NCBI GenBank assembly: GCA_963731745.1
Contig: CAVSWT010000010.1
Location: 496,001-560,000, forward strand
Source of the DNA: CAVSWT01 sp963731745
Lineage (GTDB): Bacteria; Bacteroidota; Ignavibacteria; Ignavibacteriales; Ignavibacteriaceae
Reading direction: 5' to 3'
DNA length: 64,000 nt
Below the pieces are notes generated by a model. It had not been told where the DNA came from. It was given only the letters and a program-made list of their open reading frames with translations, and ran no database searches. The translations under genes and the position numbers were made by a program. Of this stretch, positions 38,101 through 46,705 are shown piece after piece. How positions within the stretch are numbered: the first letter of the stretch is position 1; each line of letters opens with the position of its first letter.

Positions 38101-38933
38101 TTGTATTCGGTGTAGATAGAGTTCAGAGAAGAAGGTTACTATCTAAAGAAAAAATTGCAGCGCAAATAAGAGAAGCTGAACTTCGTGCGCAAATTGCTGA
38201 AAAAGAAAGTGAAAGAAAATCTCATGAACTTGAAGAAGCACGTAATCTTCAATTGTCAATGCTCCCTACTGAAATACCTCAGCTCCCGAATTTAAGTATA
38301 GCAGTTTATATGAAAACTGCTACCGAAGTTGGCGGCGACTATTACGATTTCCATCTTCACATTGATGGAACTTTAACTGTTATTCTTGGCGATGCAACCG
38401 GACATGGAATGATGTCCGGAATGATGGTTTCCATTATGAAATCTCTTTTTATGTCTGATAGAACCAATAAAGAATTAAAACCATTCTTTGAAAATGCAAG
38501 TTCTGCAATTAAAGATATGCGGCTAGGAAGATTGATGATGGCACTTACTTGTGTTCAGATAAAAAATAATAAAATTGTAACCACAAATGCCGGCATGCCT
38601 CCGCTGATTATTTATAGAAATAATTCTCAAACCATTGAAGAAGTTGGTCTAAACAATATGCCATTGGGTGCAATGAAAGATTCTGTCTATGATGTGAAGG
38701 AATTAGTGATTGAAAGAGGCGATACACTATTATTGATGAGCGATGGTTTTGCAGAGCTCCAAAATGCAAATAATGAAATGTATGGTTATAGAAGAGCAAG
38801 GAATAGTTTTGAAGAGGCCGCTAAAAAAGAACCGGAAGAAATAGTAAATATCTTAAAAGACGAAGGCTCACGATGGACTAATGATGAAGAACCTGATGAT
38901 GATGTAACTTTTGTGGTGATTAAAGTAAAATAA
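35181..38933 (+). CDS. Beta-propeller sensor - Y_Y_Y - TM - SpoIIE phosphatase, with inserted domain
   Basis: Transmembrane sensor with a PP2C-type Ser/Thr phosphatase output, predicted to dephosphorylate a STAS protein. 1250 residues: signal peptide (1-26); two-component-regulator-type propeller repeats (YGFLWIATADGLNRYDGYNF and onward); an unrecognised inserted domain (about 525-647) with VAVGEGLPTVGMVDFGW and DDSHSYGKWN; further propeller repeats to about 800; Y_Y_Y (about 880-945); TM near WWRTIWAYLGYALCFGLVV; charged coiled-coil linker (about 975-1015); SpoIIE domain (about 1016-1250) with metal-binding EVGGDYYDF, GDATGHGM, LLMSDGFAEL and C-terminal PDDDVTFVVIKVK. No kinase domain. First gene of the array. 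Confidence 0.93.
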   Translation: MIVSKSLKYIVLIFFLFIFSTTAFTQQKFNFEHISIPDGLSNTSVNDIIQDKYGFLWIATADGLNRYDGYNFKIYKNDPSDKNSLPNNSVFKSMIDHDGTLWVCTAAGFSKYNLANETFKTFLPDSSRSNSSSNTIYNMVQDSKNRMWLLTNDGIFQFNKKTNEIKKQYTKDGNNKVVTVGITVALLETSSGEIYSNHNFLGLIKYNESTGLFETVNVDSKNPDVFKQQVISNLYEDKTGKIWISSQNGFYNYNPLSKDFNEIKLFNKDPKPAFWTNMVGNIIQDENGFLWIGTSHYGIFRYNMKTNEIIPVDQSEFPNGVHNSDGFWYLYKDEFGILWIATQNNGLLKLDFQKEPFRLFTNPVDMANANKNLSILSIYKTPNEKDQVWLGTDDGLIKYSLKDKTFKKYKIPINDSSPNISIRSIKQGSSKQLWLGTNHGLSMMDLSNNTFTNYNFDDNKKYGYNYDNISNLSLDDYGNLWVSSFQSGVVKFDTKNKTKQYIPTHSTRIYDFNLINTIDSLSINNKAIAKITEVGDYQDLKKKFNLKQRSDILIVAVGEGLPTVGMVDFGWLQDSKSDTIWSAYDYSKTFYIGGDFKNRIYAGIITLEKGSYTLKYISDDSHSYGKWNARPPADSMLWGIQAFNLNGSNVNYYNSLIASSENRPYINSEVVRKVEYQNDGSVLIGTTNGIVKYDIRKNSIENFQNEKKIFSSSNLKQINDIIVDKNGVAWVGTNGGLIKYNQQTNKFKVLYDKDGLPSNYIQAIEEDTYGNLWLSTLNGISKFNKDTEHPIFINYDVKDGLQGYSFNARSSFKSESGDLFFAGQNGFNTFHSSNINKQLPKIDITQLKISNEVVTPATDNSPLTKSILDTKNLELPYGQNNISFDFTAIHFSRPEKNQYAYMLEGFDKKGWIYDNRRFATYTNLPPGKYVFKVKGSNGDGVWNNEAATINIKVLSPWWRTIWAYLGYALCFGLVVFGVDRVQRRRLLSKEKIAAQIREAELRAQIAEKESERKSHELEEARNLQLSMLPTEIPQLPNLSIAVYMKTATEVGGDYYDFHLHIDGTLTVILGDATGHGMMSGMMVSIMKSLFMSDRTNKELKPFFENASSAIKDMRLGRLMMALTCVQIKNNKIVTTNAGMPPLIIYRNNSQTIEEVGLNNMPLGAMKDSVYDVKELVIERGDTLLLMSDGFAELQNANNEMYGYRRARNSFEEAAKKEPEEIVNILKDEGSRWTNDEEPDDDVTFVVIKVK
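36757..37117 (+). other. Unrecognised ~120-residue domain inserted in the propeller, copy 1
   Basis: Residues about 525-645 of the first array sensor. Conserved with copies 2 and 3 at VGDYQDL, the GEG-x2-x2-GM-x-DFGW block, KTF, DFKNR, a G-S-Y-T-L-K-Y strand and DDSHS-x4-N-x2-PP-x-DS-x2-WGI. It lies between propeller blades and interrupts the repeat pattern. Pattern suggests a small beta-sandwich; I do not recognise the family. Confidence 0.6.
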
Positions 38934-38998
38934 AAGTCTGAAGTCGAATTAGAAATTTATAAATAAAAACATTTAACTAATTAAGAAATATATTTATA

Positions 38999-41900
38999 AT
39001 GAAAATATTATTATTCCTATTAGCCTTTCTCTGTATTAATTCAACCATTTCTCAGGCACAAAACAATCTTGAAAGCGGCTCGCAAATTATTACAAATTAC
39101 TCACCTAAGGAATATGATTCCGGCTTACAAAACTGGGCAATAGCTCAGGATAAACGCGGTGTAATGTATTTTGGAAATGTAGGATTACTTGAGTTTGATG
39201 GGGCTGCCTGGAGACAATATCAAGTGCCGAACAAATCTACCGTTCGTTCAATTGTTATTGGTGATGATGGGAAAATATATATTGGTGCAGTTGGTGAATT
39301 AGGATATTTTTTCCCCGACTCATCCGGCAAGTTAAAATTTCATTCACTGCTTAATTTTATACCAAAAGATAAAAGAGATTTTTCAGATGTATGGCAAACT
39401 TTTATCAGTGACGGAAAAGTATATTTTATGGTTGGCAAATACTTAATGATATGGAATATCCAAAAAAAGAAATTTAAGGTTATCCAGGCAGAAAGTAATT
39501 TCCACGTAATGTTTTTAGTTAGAGGCACAATTTATCTTAGGGAATGGGGAAAAGGTCTTGAAGTATTGAAAAATGATTCTTTAACGTTATTAAAAGGGGG
39601 AGAAAAATTTGCAAATGAAAGAATTTATATAATGATCCCCTTCCCGGGTGAAGAAGGAACCAGTTTAATTGTAACTCGTACAATGGGTTTATTTAAGTAT
39701 GATGGAAATAATTTTATTCCATTTAAAACTGAAGCAGATAAATTTATTAAAGATAATTTAGTTTATTTTCCGGGCACAGTACTTTCCGATGGAAATATAT
39801 TGTTAGGAACAATAAATGGGGGGGCGGTTGTAATTGACACTAATGGAAATGAATTAGATTTATATAACCGGGAAAATGGAACTATAAGTAGTACTGTGCT
39901 TTATACATATCAGGACCGCTCTGGTTCTATCTGGCTGGCAACTGATAATGGTATTTCTAATGTTGATTACTCATCTCCTGTAAGTTATTTCGATTCTAGA
40001 AATAATTTTACTACTACTGCTTTCGAAATGGTTCGCTACAATGGTATTCTATATGCAGCTTCAAATGATGGAGTTTATTATTTAGATCCTAAAACCGATT
40101 TATTTAATAAACTGGATAATAGCAACAACCAATCCTGGTCTTTTCTTAAATTCAAAGACAAACTTCTTGTAGGTACTTTCGATGGCTTTTTTAATATTGA
40201 AAAAAATAGACTAGTTCCTATCAAAAAAACTACCGGTAATGAATACAATGTAAATGTATTAAGACGTTCAAAATTAAATCCAAATAGAATTTATGTAGGT
40301 GCACAGGGTTTATGGTCGATGCTGCGGCAAGGTGATAAATGGGTTGATGAAGGCCAAATATTTAATATTACTGACGGCATAAATTCAATTGCTGAAGACT
40401 CATCGGGCGGGTTATGGATGGGAACCAATGCCTCCGGTTTATATAGAGTCATCTTTAAAAAAGACAATAAAGGAAATGTAATATTAAATAATCCGGAGAT
40501 TAAGCATTACGATAAAACAAATAACTTGCAGGAAGGGTTGGTTTATGTAGGCAGAATTAATCATAAGAATTATTTTGCAACGTCTGACAGTATGTACCAG
40601 TTTGACAAACAAAAAGAAATTTTTATTTCAGATACTTCCGATAAATTTATTTCCTTTTTCTATAAAGTGACCAATAATTATCCCTATAACGATGTTGAGC
40701 AAGATAGCCTAGGAAGGATATGGATAGCGGCAAAAGGAAAATTAGCAATGGGATCAATTAAACCGGATGGTTCTTATGAATGGGTAACTTCTCCTTTCAA
40801 TAGGCTAGCGAATGAAGCAATCACTAGAATTTATGCGGAGAAAGACGGTACTGTTTGGTTTAGTACAGGCTCTGGAATTATTAAATATAATTTTAATAAA
40901 AAGAGTTCAGACCATACAAATTACTCAGCATTAGTACGGCGGGTTGAGATTGGCGAAGATTCAACTATTTATTTTGGCGCAAAGATTGATTCACTAGCCA
41001 TCCCCCAAATATCTTTTAAAAACAATTCAGTTAAATTCAGATACTCTGCAACTAGTTTCGAAAGTAAAAACGCAAATAAATTTAAAACACTGTTGGATGG
41101 TTTTGATGAACGCTGGTCAGTATGGTCAACTGAGAACACAAAAGAATATACAAATCTTCCCCCAGGTAAATATACTTTTAAAGTAGCTGCATTAAATATA
41201 TCAGGAGTGGAAGGCAACACAGGATTTTACTCATTTGAAATACTTCCACCCTGGTACCGAACCTGGTGGGCATATTGTACATACATAATATTATTCGGCT
41301 TATCAATTTTTAGTATCGATAGATTGCAGCGCAGACGACTAACATTAAAAGAGCGCCGCCGTGCACACCTGAGGGAAATGGAATTGCGCGCTGAAGCTGC
41401 TGAATCGAAAGCTAAAGCCCTTGATGCTGAAAACGAAAGAAAAAAGAATGTTGAGATGCTGAGCGAAATTGGAAAAAACATTACAGCTAATCTTTCTATA
41501 GAGAGTATTATAGACACAGTTTATGAAAATGTAAATTCTCTTATGGATGCTGCTGTATTTGGAATAGGAATTTACGATGAAAAAAACCGCAGACTGTTTT
41601 TCCCGGGAACTAAAGAAAAAGGAAAAACATTATCTCCATTCACAAATAATATTGATGACGATAACAGGCCTGCCGCCTGGTGCTTTAGAAATCAAAAAGA
41701 AATTTTTACAAATGATTATCTGCAAGATTCTCATAAATACATAAAGGAAATAAAAAATCCGCTCGCAGGCGAACACACTCAATCTGTTTTGTATGTCCCC
41801 CTCAATCACAAAGATAAAAAAATAGGAGTGATAACATCTCAAAGTTTCAAAAAGGAAGCTTATTCTGAATATCATTTAAATATACTGCGTAACCTTGCAA

Positions 41901-42751
41901 CATTTACAGCAGTAGCCATTGATAATGCCGATGCATACAGGCAGTTAAACTCAACAATAAATGATTTAAAAACTACACAAGAAAAACTGGTCACGCAGGA
42001 AAAACTCGCTTCCTTAGGTGCGCTTACTGCCGGTATTGCTCATGAAATTAAAAACCCATTAAACTTTATAAATAATTTCTCAGATATCAGTAATGAGCTG
42101 CTTGATGATCTTCTTGTTGAAATGAACAATGGTGACACAGAAGAAATCAATGATATAATTGGAAACCTTAAACAAAATCTGGAAAAGATTACTAACCATG
42201 GTAAACGTGCTGATTCAATTGTAAAAGGTATGCTGCTTCATTCAAGAGGAAGTGCAGGTGAAAAAGCATTAACAGATATAAATGAAGTGCTGGATCAGTA
42301 CGCTGCCCTTGCCTACCACGGGCTCAGAGCTCTGGACAAGGATTTCAATATTACTTTCGAAAAAGAATATGATAAATCAATTGAAAAAATTAATGTAGTG
42401 CCGCAAGATATAAGCAGAGTATTTCTGAATATTATAAACAATGCATGTTACGCAGCGAATGACAAAAAGAAAAAGTCTGGAAACGGTTTTGCCCCAATAA
42501 TAAAAATTTCCACAAAAAATCTGCAGGACAAAGTGGAAGTCCGAATAAAAGATAACGGAATGGGAATACCTGAAAAAATAAAATCTGAATTGTTTAATCC
42601 TTTTTTCACAACAAAGCCTTCAGGCGAAGGAACGGGTTTAGGGCTATCACTAAGTTATGATATTGTTGTTAAACAGCATAGAGGTGAAATAAAAGTGGAA
42701 TCAAAAGAAGGAGAAGGAGCCGAATTTATTATTGTTATTCCTAAAAATTAA
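38999..42751 (+). CDS. Beta-propeller - Y_Y_Y - TM - GAF - histidine kinase sensor
   Basis: The only histidine kinase inside the array. 1250 residues: signal peptide (1-20); propeller region (about 30-660, YFGNVGLLEFDGAAWRQY, GSIWLATDNGISNVD); Y_Y_Y (about 674-750, TNLPPGKYTFKVAALN); TM (YCTYIILFGLSIFSI, about 757-772); coiled coil; GAF domain (about 820-980, VLYVPLNHKDKKIGVITSQSF); HisKA with phospho-His1015 in GALTAGIAHEIKNPLNFI; HATPase with NIINNACYA, DNGMGIPEK and GEGTGLGLSLSYDIV. Class differs from the HisKA_3 kinase at 25439. Followed after 46 bases by a stand-alone receiver and then a receiver-phosphatase, its likely phosphorylation targets. Confidence 0.94.
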   Translation: MKILLFLLAFLCINSTISQAQNNLESGSQIITNYSPKEYDSGLQNWAIAQDKRGVMYFGNVGLLEFDGAAWRQYQVPNKSTVRSIVIGDDGKIYIGAVGELGYFFPDSSGKLKFHSLLNFIPKDKRDFSDVWQTFISDGKVYFMVGKYLMIWNIQKKKFKVIQAESNFHVMFLVRGTIYLREWGKGLEVLKNDSLTLLKGGEKFANERIYIMIPFPGEEGTSLIVTRTMGLFKYDGNNFIPFKTEADKFIKDNLVYFPGTVLSDGNILLGTINGGAVVIDTNGNELDLYNRENGTISSTVLYTYQDRSGSIWLATDNGISNVDYSSPVSYFDSRNNFTTTAFEMVRYNGILYAASNDGVYYLDPKTDLFNKLDNSNNQSWSFLKFKDKLLVGTFDGFFNIEKNRLVPIKKTTGNEYNVNVLRRSKLNPNRIYVGAQGLWSMLRQGDKWVDEGQIFNITDGINSIAEDSSGGLWMGTNASGLYRVIFKKDNKGNVILNNPEIKHYDKTNNLQEGLVYVGRINHKNYFATSDSMYQFDKQKEIFISDTSDKFISFFYKVTNNYPYNDVEQDSLGRIWIAAKGKLAMGSIKPDGSYEWVTSPFNRLANEAITRIYAEKDGTVWFSTGSGIIKYNFNKKSSDHTNYSALVRRVEIGEDSTIYFGAKIDSLAIPQISFKNNSVKFRYSATSFESKNANKFKTLLDGFDERWSVWSTENTKEYTNLPPGKYTFKVAALNISGVEGNTGFYSFEILPPWYRTWWAYCTYIILFGLSIFSIDRLQRRRLTLKERRRAHLREMELRAEAAESKAKALDAENERKKNVEMLSEIGKNITANLSIESIIDTVYENVNSLMDAAVFGIGIYDEKNRRLFFPGTKEKGKTLSPFTNNIDDDNRPAAWCFRNQKEIFTNDYLQDSHKYIKEIKNPLAGEHTQSVLYVPLNHKDKKIGVITSQSFKKEAYSEYHLNILRNLATFTAVAIDNADAYRQLNSTINDLKTTQEKLVTQEKLASLGALTAGIAHEIKNPLNFINNFSDISNELLDDLLVEMNNGDTEEINDIIGNLKQNLEKITNHGKRADSIVKGMLLHSRGSAGEKALTDINEVLDQYAALAYHGLRALDKDFNITFEKEYDKSIEKINVVPQDISRVFLNIINNACYAANDKKKKSGNGFAPIIKISTKNLQDKVEVRIKDNGMGIPEKIKSELFNPFFTTKPSGEGTGLGLSLSYDIVVKQHRGEIKVESKEGEGAEFIIVIPKN

Positions 42752-42797
42752 TATGTACAAAATTTTTATTTAATATTAATAATTAAGAAAGGTAATT

Positions 42798-43163
42798 ATG
42801 AAATTACTAGTAGTCGATGACGAAATTGATGTCCAATTTCTATTTGAACAAAAATTTAGAAAGGAAATTAAAGCAGGCCGTGTACAAATTATTTATGCCG
42901 GCAACGGAATGTCTGCACTTGAAATGATAGATTCAATTGATGATCAGACTGATTATCTTGTTCTAAGTGATATCAACATGCCGGAAATGAACGGCCTGGA
43001 ACTGCTTAAAGAAATAAAATCCCGTCATCCTAAATTAAAAGTCTTCATGATAACCGCTTACGGGGACGAATCAAATTACAATAAAGCAATAGACCTTGGT
43101 GCGGATGATTATTTCACTAAGCCATTGAAGTTCGATTTACTTAAAGAAAAACTTTACATCTAA
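42798..43163 (+). CDS. Single-domain response regulator (CheY-like)
   Basis: Stand-alone receiver without an output domain. 121 residues with acidic pocket VVDDE (5-9), phospho-acceptor Asp58 in LVLSDINMPEMNG, Thr in MITAYGD and Lys in YFTKPLK. Lies 46 bases after the histidine kinase and 11 bases before a receiver-SpoIIE protein that shares the unusual opening with QKFRKEIK, so the two receivers look like duplicates. It may act as a phosphate sink or relay for that kinase. Confidence 0.93.
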   Translation: MKLLVVDDEIDVQFLFEQKFRKEIKAGRVQIIYAGNGMSALEMIDSIDDQTDYLVLSDINMPEMNGLELLKEIKSRHPKLKVFMITAYGDESNYNKAIDLGADDYFTKPLKFDLLKEKLYI

Positions 43164-43174
43164 AGGAAAACTGA

Positions 43175-44320
43175 ATGACAGCTTCAAAAATATTAGTTGT
43201 TGATGATGAGCCGGATCTGCAGCCGCTTGTAATACAAAAATTTAGAAAAGAAATTAAAAACAACCAGTACGATTTTTCGTTTGCAGGAAATGGAGTTCAG
43301 GCTCTGAAAAAAATTGATGAAGATGATAATATTGAACTGGTTCTTGCGGATATAAACATGCCCGAAATGGACGGACTAACTCTATTAGCTAAATTAAAAG
43401 AATTAAATAATCCCCTGCTTCATTCTGTAATAGTATCTGCTTATGGTGATATAAAAAATATCCGCACTGCAATGAACGGCGGAGCATTTGATTTTGTTGT
43501 TAAGCCAATCGACTTTATTGATCTAAAAATTACGATAGATAAAGCAATTAATAATTTAGAAACTTTAAAGAGAGCATTGCAAGCACGCGACAAACTTGTT
43601 GTTTTACAAAGCGAGCTTGAAGAAGCAAGACAGCTGCAGCTTTCAATGCTTCCGGCAGTGCTGCCTTCTATTCCAAACCTAGATATTGCTGTACATATGC
43701 AGACAGCGACAGAAGTAGGCGGAGATTATTATGACTTTTCCACTAAAGATGATGGTTCTTTAAATGTCTGCCTAGGAGATGCGACAGGCCATGGTATGAA
43801 AGCAGGCACAATTGTAAGCATGATGAAATCGCTTTTCACAACTAATTCGATAAATAAAAATATGGAAGAATTTTTTGCGACATCCAATTACGGTTTAAAA
43901 AATTCAAAGCTTAATGGAATGATGATGGCATTTGCAATGTTGAATATAAATTCTAATAAAATAAGAATAGCCAATGCTGGAATTCCTCCGCTCTATATTT
44001 ACAGAAAAGACAAAGCTGAAATTGAGGAAGTAAATGTTAACGGTTTGCCCATCGGTGCATTGATAAACTCTGGCTATAAAATTTATGAGAGTGAACTTGC
44101 TGCCGGCGATACAATATTAATGCTAAGCGATGGATTGCCTGAATTACAGAACGATAAAAAAGAAATGTACGGCTACGATAGATTAAAAAATATATTTGTT
44201 AATAATGCCGAAAAAAACAGCGATGATATAATTTCTTGTTTAAAAGATGAAGTCTCAAACTGGGCAAATGGCGAAGGTCTGCATGATGATGTAACCTTTG
44301 TAGTTATTAAAGTAAAATAA
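43175..44320 (+). CDS. Response regulator with SpoIIE/PP2C phosphatase output (RsbU-like)
   Basis: Cytoplasmic phosphatase controlled by aspartyl phosphorylation. 381 residues: receiver (1-125) with Asp59 in LVLADINMPEMDG; helical linker (about 128-152, LVVLQSELEEARQLQLSML); PP2C-like domain with EVGGDYYDFS, GDATGHGMKAG, LMLSDGLPEL and the ending LHDDVTFVVIKVK. It couples the upstream histidine kinase to dephosphorylation of a STAS protein, a direct bridge between two-component and partner-switching signalling. The SpoIIE segment is a close paralog of those on the transmembrane sensors. Confidence 0.94.
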   Translation: MTASKILVVDDEPDLQPLVIQKFRKEIKNNQYDFSFAGNGVQALKKIDEDDNIELVLADINMPEMDGLTLLAKLKELNNPLLHSVIVSAYGDIKNIRTAMNGGAFDFVVKPIDFIDLKITIDKAINNLETLKRALQARDKLVVLQSELEEARQLQLSMLPAVLPSIPNLDIAVHMQTATEVGGDYYDFSTKDDGSLNVCLGDATGHGMKAGTIVSMMKSLFTTNSINKNMEEFFATSNYGLKNSKLNGMMMAFAMLNINSNKIRIANAGIPPLYIYRKDKAEIEEVNVNGLPIGALINSGYKIYESELAAGDTILMLSDGLPELQNDKKEMYGYDRLKNIFVNNAEKNSDDIISCLKDEVSNWANGEGLHDDVTFVVIKVK

Positions 44321-44325
44321 ATTAA

Positions 44326-44583
44326 ATGAAGCTGACTGAACAACAAGAAAAAGAAGCCATCAGGCGAAATAAGATAGGATATCTTGGTTCAGATTTCATA
44401 CGAGGAAAAGCAAACTTTTACATTTTCAATATCTTTTCCCAGGAAATGATTTCAACCAATGTAATTGTGGATAAAAACTCCCATAAACTATTGACTAAAT
44501 TTCAATATAATAAACCTCCTTCTGCCGAAGAGCAAATGCGGCTAACAAATAGCAACTGGCCAAGAACTATTTTTAATAAATAA
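44326..44583 (+). CDS. Small hypothetical protein
   Basis: Not recognised. 85 residues, MKLTEQQEKEAIRRNKIGYL onward, no signal peptide or hydrophobic helix, C-terminus rich in polar residues. It starts five bases after the receiver-phosphatase and ends just before the adhesin-like gene, so it is in the right place for an operon member, but no good ribosome binding site precedes it. It could be a real small protein or the remnant of a longer one. Confidence 0.45.
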   Translation: MKLTEQQEKEAIRRNKIGYLGSDFIRGKANFYIFNIFSQEMISTNVIVDKNSHKLLTKFQYNKPPSAEEQMRLTNSNWPRTIFNK

Positions 44584-44598
44584 ATGAAGGAACTTAAA

Positions 44599-45819
44599 AT
44601 GAAAATACTAGCAACTACATTTTTATTTTTTCTAATTACCACATTGGTTTTTCCTCAGAACAGCATCACAAATACTCTTGGTACGGGAGGTGTATTTACT
44701 ATAAAGGATGGCTCGAACACATTTTTCACACTTAGCCAATCTGATGGTAGCATAACCCTGCCCATTACGACAAGTCCATCTCTGGGCGTAATTTTCAAAG
44801 GAGCAGATAGATTTATTCACGACTTCTATCCAGCCGGTGCAATTGGATATAACACATTTTTGGGAATAAATTCAGGGAATTTTACAATGTCTGCATCTAA
44901 TCTTTCAGAAGCTAGCTATAATACCGGAATAGGAAATGGTTCATTAAGTAGTTTGACGATAGGCAGGGACAACACAGGATGTGGTGCGAGTTCATTATAT
45001 AAAAACTCTTCTGGCAGCGATAACACAGCAATAGGGCTTATTTCATTATTTGATAATACAACGGGGTCCGAGAACACTGCAATAGGATCAAGGTCATTAA
45101 GTTTTAACACAACTGGTTCTGGTAATTCCGCAATAGGCACAAACTCATTATATTCGAACATAACCGGTTTTCAAAACACATCTGTTGGGCACCATTCATT
45201 ACTAAATAATAACGGAAATTATAATACTGCAATAGGATATAATGCAGGCTCAACTGTTACAACAGGTGCTAATCTAACTTTGCTTGGCATTGATGCCAAT
45301 CCATCATCTCCTACGGTGCAAAATCAAATAACATTGGGCAATAGTTTTGTAACTTCACTCCGCTGTAATGTACAAAGTATCAGTTCATTATCAGATAAAA
45401 GAGATAAGAAGAACATTAAAGATTTAAACCTGGGAATAGAATTCTTAATGAAAGTAAAACCAAGATTATTCAATTGGGATAAAAGAGAATGGTATGCGGA
45501 TAATAAATCGGATGGAAGCAAAACGAAGGAAGAACCCACGGCAGGATTTATTGCACAGGAGTTGGATGAAGTGCAAACGTCTGAAAATGCTGAATGGCTG
45601 AATCTTGTTCTGAAAGATAACCCCGAAAAATTGGAAGCAACATCAGGCAATCTACTGCCAATAATAGTTAAAGCAATTCAGGATTTAAAGAAAGAAAATG
45701 ATGACCTAAAAGCAAGACTGATAAAGTTTGAACAGATGCAAAATACATTAACAGCTGAAATTGAAAAGTTAGTAGCAAACAACAATGAAATTACAAAAGT
45801 GAGTTTAGGTGAGAAATGA
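44599..45819 (+). CDS. Secreted repeat protein with C-terminal endosialidase chaperone (peptidase S74) domain
   Basis: Surface adhesin- or fibre-like protein. 406 residues from the ATG at 44599 (AAGGAACTT upstream); an ATG 15 bases earlier is less well placed. Signal peptide MKILATTFLFFLITTLVF. Residues about 108-215 hold tandem 17-residue repeats of the type NTAIGxxSLxxNTTGSx, as in trimeric YadA-like heads. The C-terminal part has the intramolecular chaperone signature SLSDKRDKKNIKDLNLG and PTAGFIAQELDEVQ, followed by a coiled coil. In phage tail fibres this domain trimerises and then cleaves itself off. Cotranscribed with the next, T9SS-sorted protein (4-base overlap). Confidence 0.85.
   Translation: MKILATTFLFFLITTLVFPQNSITNTLGTGGVFTIKDGSNTFFTLSQSDGSITLPITTSPSLGVIFKGADRFIHDFYPAGAIGYNTFLGINSGNFTMSASNLSEASYNTGIGNGSLSSLTIGRDNTGCGASSLYKNSSGSDNTAIGLISLFDNTTGSENTAIGSRSLSFNTTGSGNSAIGTNSLYSNITGFQNTSVGHHSLLNNNGNYNTAIGYNAGSTVTTGANLTLLGIDANPSSPTVQNQITLGNSFVTSLRCNVQSISSLSDKRDKKNIKDLNLGIEFLMKVKPRLFNWDKREWYADNKSDGSKTKEEPTAGFIAQELDEVQTSENAEWLNLVLKDNPEKLEATSGNLLPIIVKAIQDLKKENDDLKARLIKFEQMQNTLTAEIEKLVANNNEITKVSLGEK
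44920..45225 (+). repeat. Six tandem 51-bp coding repeats
   Basis: Repeat units begin at 44920, 44971, 45022, 45073, 45124 and 45175, exactly 51 bases apart, each encoding 17 residues starting N-(T/S)-x-x-G and containing a central S-L. DNA-level identity between units is moderate, so the array is old and held by protein structure rather than recently expanded. Confidence 0.8.
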
Positions 45820-46295
45820 AAACAACAATTAGTTTTTTATTTATTGTAATGTCTGCATCACTACTTCACGCACAAAGCAGTATTGTCTATGATGCAGGAA
45901 CCGTAATTGAGATTGGGACAAATGCAGACGTTTGTGCCGGAGCAATTATAATAAACGGTGGATACAGCGGAAACGGTCACTTCTGCAATGGCACTGTTGA
46001 GGTCAGAAGTGAAGAGGAAACCACGGCACCGAAAGAATTTAGCCTTTCACAAAATTTCCCAAATCCGTTTAATCCAGTTACAATTATTTCTTATCAATTA
46101 CCCGAAACCGGATTTGTTACTCTTAAAGTTTATGATATCCTTGGAAATAAAGTTGTAACCCTTGTCAATGATGAGAAACCTGCTGGAAGTTATAACGTTT
46201 CATTTGATGCAAGTAAGCTGCCAAGCGGAGTTTATTACTATAAGATGAGGGCGGGAAACTATGTCGAAACAAAAAAAATGATGCTTCTGAAATAA
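45816..46295 (+). CDS. Small secreted protein with T9SS type A C-terminal sorting domain
   Basis: 159 residues: signal peptide (1-19, cut after HAQ), a short mature region (about 20-70, two Cys residues, no recognised fold), and a C-terminal sorting domain of about 90 residues with SLSQNFPNPFNPVTIISYQL, VTLKVYDILGNKV and GVYYYKMRAGNYVETKKMMLL. This domain directs export through the type IX system and surface attachment. ATG overlaps the stop of the upstream adhesin-like gene, so their expression is coupled. Mature function unknown. Confidence 0.88.
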   Translation: MKTTISFLFIVMSASLLHAQSSIVYDAGTVIEIGTNADVCAGAIIINGGYSGNGHFCNGTVEVRSEEETTAPKEFSLSQNFPNPFNPVTIISYQLPETGFVTLKVYDILGNKVVTLVNDEKPAGSYNVSFDASKLPSGVYYYKMRAGNYVETKKMMLLK

Positions 46296-46358
46296 AATTT
46301 TATCTTATTAAAATTAATTAAAAAACTCTTCATTCAATAAAACTAATAGGAGACTAAG

Positions 46359-46694
46359 ATGAAATACAATATAAGTGAACAGTATAATGCCGTAGTTATT
46401 TCTTTTAAAGGGAAATTAATGGGCGGACCGGATGCGCAAGATTTTCAAAATCATGTTTCTAATTTTTTGGAACAAGGAAAGAAAAACATAATCATAGAAA
46501 TGAGTGATGTAAAATTTGCTGATAGTTCAGGTATCGGCAGTATCATCAAAGCATACACAACAGTAAAAGCAGCTGGAGGCCAATTAAAATTAGCAGGACT
46601 AACAGATAAAATAAAAGGTGTTTTAAGTATTGTAAAACTTGACAGTATTTTTGAACAATACCCAACTGTTGATGAAGCTGCTAAAAGTTTTTAA
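46359..46694 (+). CDS. STAS-domain anti-anti-sigma factor with canonical phospho-site
   Basis: Predicted substrate of the SpoIIE phosphatases and of an RsbW-like kinase. 111 residues, with the canonical loop D55-S56-S57-G58 in VKFADSSGIGSIIKAY, then AGGQLKLAGLTDKIKGVLSI. Strong ribosome binding site AGGAGA. It directly precedes (11 bases) a propeller-SpoIIE sensor, and differs from the STAS protein at 34455, which has lost part of the phospho-site motif. Confidence 0.92.
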   Translation: MKYNISEQYNAVVISFKGKLMGGPDAQDFQNHVSNFLEQGKKNIIIEMSDVKFADSSGIGSIIKAYTTVKAAGGQLKLAGLTDKIKGVLSIVKLDSIFEQYPTVDEAAKSF

Positions 46695-46705
46695 AGGAAG
46701 TTATA

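Noticed and set aside
44920..45225. Regularly spaced repeats that could suggest a CRISPR array
   Set aside because: The 51-bp periodicity is in frame within a coding sequence and encodes 17-residue adhesin-type repeats; there are no identical repeats or unique spacers.
44599..45819. Prophage tail-fibre gene, from the endosialidase chaperone domain
   Set aside because: No other phage genes nearby, a bacterial signal peptide is present, and it is coupled to a T9SS-sorted protein.
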